A stretch of DNA of 62,875 nucleotides, from positions 1-62,875 of the forward strand of contig JAIQFO010000030.1 of NCBI GenBank assembly GCA_020073215.1, given 5' to 3'. Every line of letters begins with the position of its first letter. Position 1 is the first letter of the stretch. Of the stretch, positions 60,816-62,875 are shown piece after piece. Made by a program: the position numbers and the translations under genes. A model generated the notes under the pieces. The model searched no databases, was not told the DNA's origin, and worked only from the letters and a program-made list of their open reading frames with translations. The stretch is from Terriglobia bacterium. Its GTDB lineage: Bacteria; Acidobacteriota; Terriglobia; Terriglobales; Acidobacteriaceae.

Positions 60816-61223
60816 TCACCATACCTCGAACTGGAAATTGCAGTGGCCACGAATGATCTCGAAATCGACTCGGTTCGACATGATAAGGCGGGCGCCGTAC
60901 GATCTCGCAGTGAGCGCGATGAGCACGTCGAAGTGCAGGTCTCTGAGTTTGTCGGGAGTTACGCCGTGCTCGGCTCGTATCTTCGCCAATATCTGACCCG
61001 AGTCCAGCCAGTTTCCTTCCGTGGGTGTCAGGATGGGATGATTTCTGGCGAACGCGCGAAGGAACTCGCGCTCAGCCAACTTGGTGGCTCCGCGCCACAA
61101 CTCGGCGAGCACGACCGATGAGTTGCGAATCAGACCGGTGACCGACTGGATTCTTTGCTCGTGGCGACCGGTGCGCAGATCGTCAATCAGGACGGATGTG
61201 TCAAAAATGACAAGATCACTCAC
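60816..61223 (-). CDS. vapC: VapC-type PIN ribonuclease toxin (third module)
   Basis: The GTG start at 61223 gives 135 residues. Acidic motifs are VIFDTSVLIDDL, VLAELWRGA, FDVLIALTA and MSNRVDFE; the last motif has N instead of the usual D at one position. The first 8 bp overlap the end of the antitoxin gene. It is a third, different PIN sequence in the window. The module sits between dppB and dppC. Confidence 0.87.
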   Translation of the reverse strand: MSDLVIFDTSVLIDDLRTGRHEQRIQSVTGLIRNSSVVLAELWRGATKLAEREFLRAFARNHPILTPTEGNWLDSGQILAKIRAEHGVTPDKLRDLHFDVLIALTARSYGARLIMSNRVDFEIIRGHCNFQFEVW

Positions 61224-61404
61224 GGTGTCCGGCGAAGGCGAGTTTACCAGCGTTCTTTTTCATCAAGGTCTTGAAGCGTTTCCGCGCGACAATTTCACGC
61301 AGCGCGACGTGAACTGCCTCGGTGCGTGATTTTACACCAAGCACCTTGGCGGCCTCGTCGGCGAGCTGGGTGTTGAGACGGATGGAGGTGAGAGTAACCG
61401 GCAT
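61216..61404 (-). CDS. vapB: VapB-type antitoxin (third module)
   Basis: The 62-residue protein has an RHH-like N-terminus (TLTSIRLNTQLADEAAKVLG and KSRTEAVHVALREIVARK) and a basic tail. It overlaps the toxin by 8 bp. An 11-bp perfect dyad (61405-61436) sits immediately before its start, as for an autorepressed operon. Confidence 0.87.
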   Translation of the reverse strand: MPVTLTSIRLNTQLADEAAKVLGVKSRTEAVHVALREIVARKRFKTLMKKNAGKLAFAGHRE

Positions 61405-61436
61405 CGTATATACATCTTACTCGATATGTATATACG
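61405..61436 (-). promoter_or_regulatory. Operator of the third vapBC module
   Basis: CGTATATACAT-N10-ATGTATATACG is a perfect 11-bp inverted repeat directly before the vapB ATG. It is the strongest dyad in the window. Confidence 0.75.
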
Positions 61437-61458
61437 TGTCAAGGGACTGTTTTTGCAG

Positions 61459-61590
61459 CGCTGAAGCGCCACCCAAAATCAACTGTAGCATCGACTTTTC
61501 CCGCAGCCTGTTGGTCACCGAGTGACCAAAAGACTGCGATCGACAGCATTGCCGGGGCCCCACCCTTCGTTCTTTGAAGGGTGGGATTCC
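61459..61590. repeat. Family D and C repeat cluster between vapB and dppB
   Basis: GCTGAAGCGC with CCACCCAAAATCAA (as at 4909) is followed by TTGGTCACCGAGTGACCAA and, at 61556, an inverted family C element with arms CCCACCCTTCG and GAAGGGTGGG. Confidence 0.7.
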
Positions 61591-61645
61591 GCAGGACAAC
61601 GGCAAAATCAATGGCGGCAGACAGGAGTGTCCGCCCTCCACGGGA

Positions 61646-62563
61646 TTATTGTCTGATCCTCGGGTTCGCCGCCGAATAGAGCAAGTCGGTAAGAAAGTTC
61701 ACCGCAACGTAAGTCAACCCAATCGCCAGAATGCATCCCTGCACCAGGTAGTAATCGCGATTGCTGATTGCCTGGATGGTCAACCGCCCGATACCCGGCC
61801 ATGAAAAGATCGTTTCCGTCACGATAGCTCCCGCAAGCAAAGCTCCGAATTGCAATCCGAGAACCGTGACGATGGGAATCATGGCGTTACGCAGAGCATG
61901 GCGGTAAACCACCGAATGATCAGGCAATCCCTTGGCGCGCGCGGTACGGATATAGTCCTGTCCCAATTCTTCGAGCATGGAGGTCCGCACCAGGCGAGTA
62001 AGAATCGCTGCCAGTGCTCCTCCCATGGTGATCGCAGGCAGCACCAGATTCGCGAAGCTGCCGGAACCGGACACGGGCAACCAGCCCAGCTTGATGGCAA
62101 AAAACAGGATCAGGATGGGGCCCAGCGCGAAGTTGGGAAAAGGCAATCCGAAAAGGCTCACCACGCTGAGCGCTCGGTCGTCCCAGAGGTTTCTGCGCTG
62201 GGCTGAGCGCACCCCGGCTGGAATCGACAGCACCACCGCCACGAACAAAGACGCCAGCGTGAGCTGCAAGGTATACGGGTACCGTTGGACGATTAAGCTG
62301 GTGACGCTCTGATTGAAGCGAACCGAAGGACCCAGATCACCGTGCAGAACGCCTTTCCAGTAATGCAGGTATTGCTCGCCGAGCGGCACGTCGAGACCGT
62401 AAGCATGGCGCGTGGCTTGGATGTCGGCCGCCGGCGCGCCTTCCCCCAGCATTTGCAGGATAGGATCGCCGGGGACAAGGTGAATCAGCAGGAACACGAC
62501 CGATACAACGAGCCACACCACCGGCAATGTGTAGAGTACGCGCGTCGTGAAATAACGGAGCAT
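61646..62563 (-). CDS. dppB: ABC transporter permease, dipeptide/nickel type (DppB-like)
   Basis: I start at ATG 62563 (MLRYFTTRVLYTLP), giving 305 residues and the usual DppB start; the extra 14 codons upstream are repeat-like. The protein has about six membrane helices, HLVPGDPILQML, GLDVPLGEQYLHYWKGVLHGDLG and the coupling loop YIRTARAKGLPDHSVVYRHALRN. It pairs with the DppC-like permease at 59689. The VapBC module splits the two by 1.1 kb. Confidence 0.92.
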   Translation of the reverse strand: MLRYFTTRVLYTLPVVWLVVSVVFLLIHLVPGDPILQMLGEGAPAADIQATRHAYGLDVPLGEQYLHYWKGVLHGDLGPSVRFNQSVTSLIVQRYPYTLQLTLASLFVAVVLSIPAGVRSAQRRNLWDDRALSVVSLFGLPFPNFALGPILILFFAIKLGWLPVSGSGSFANLVLPAITMGGALAAILTRLVRTSMLEELGQDYIRTARAKGLPDHSVVYRHALRNAMIPIVTVLGLQFGALLAGAIVTETIFSWPGIGRLTIQAISNRDYYLVQGCILAIGLTYVAVNFLTDLLYSAANPRIRQ

Positions 62564-62639
62564 CAGGAATTTGTAATTGGGTAATCTTGCAATTTGGTAA
62601 ATCAAGCACCGAATTACCCGATTGCAACGTTACCAACTG

Positions 62640-62875
62640 TCACACAATCTGCTTGGCCGGCTCCACATTCTCCACCTTCACCCGCACAATGCGGTGGCCC
62701 TCCATACTCTCTACGCTGAAGCGATGGCCTTCATATTCGAACGATTCCCCCAGTGCGGGAATTTTTTGCAGCCGCGCGAGCACGAATCCAGCCAGCGTTT
62801 CGAATCCGGCATCGTGTGGAAGCACCAATCCATATTGCTACTCGAGATCACGAATGTTGACCGCTCCCTCGAGCA
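62640..62875 (-). pseudogene. C-terminal end of a CorC/HlyC (CNNM-type) protein, with an in-frame amber stop
   Basis: The window ends inside this minus-strand gene. The visible part reads EGAVNIRDLE-(TAG)-QYGLVLP, then DAGFETLAGFVLARLQKIP and SFEYEGHRFSVESMEGHRIVRVKVEN, the transporter-associated CorC_HlyC domain. Homologues have a sense codon in the DLEEQYGL-like position; here TAG (62838-62840) interrupts it. The protein is thus truncated before the last domain, or this is a sequencing error, or a pseudogene. The downstream part is fully conserved, so the change looks recent. Confidence 0.6.

Overview
The window is about 60% GC, with densely packed, mostly short operons and long secreted proteins. 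It looks like a soil-type Acidobacteriota chromosome (class Terriglobia, Koribacter/Sulfotelmatobacter-like). The clues are many orphan TonB C-terminal proteins, huge Asp-box/Ig-like secreted proteins, a DmsE/MtrB-like pair, PilZ proteins, and swarms of short palindromic repeats between and even inside genes. There is no rRNA or phylogenetic marker alignment, so the assignment is an inference.

Layout. 0.1-5.6 kb: a small cytochrome-like protein, an orphan TonB-C protein, cobalamin-dependent methionine synthase (metH) and an orphan nuoI. 5.8-13.6 kb: a 1.5 kb-residue secreted beta-propeller/Ig protein, L-2-hydroxyglutarate oxidase, proC and a DUF3617 protein. 14-19.2 kb: two small charged exported proteins, a GAF-TM-TonB fusion and a PQQ-like propeller with Ig repeats. 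19.6-24.9 kb: UDP-glucose dehydrogenase and UDP-glucuronate decarboxylase (UDP-xylose supply), a receiver/PilZ/PilZ protein, and a DUF3179 membrane protein interrupted by one in-frame UGA. That UGA replaces the first Cys of the family CxxC motif and is followed at once by a perfect hairpin with loop GGUCU, so I read it as a selenoprotein. 25-32 kb: a lipoprotein, PBP1b-type peptidoglycan synthase, TPR protein, two tiny membrane ORFs and a TonB-C protein. 32-41.6 kb: kdsC-like phosphatase, two VapBC-type modules, an HExxH exported protein, the Lhr helicase and an M23 peptidase. 41.8-45.2 kb: a decaheme cytochrome plus MtrB-like barrel, a candidate trans-outer-membrane electron conduit. 45.3-55.8 kb: tRNA-Ala(GGC), an ECF sigma/anti-sigma pair, TPR proteins, rnc, two tandem signal peptidases I and an AsmA protein. 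56-62.9 kb (minus strand): an amino-acid permease with an amidohydrolase, a STAS protein, dppB and dppC split by a VapBC module, and the end of a CorC/HlyC protein with an amber stop.

Across all of this run at least six families of short palindromic repeats. Several lie in frame inside metH, lhr and the beta-propeller gene, others abut start codons, and one 80-bp family lies mainly between convergent genes. The two results I rate highest are the UGA-containing DUF3179 gene with its hairpin and the in-frame repeat insertions.
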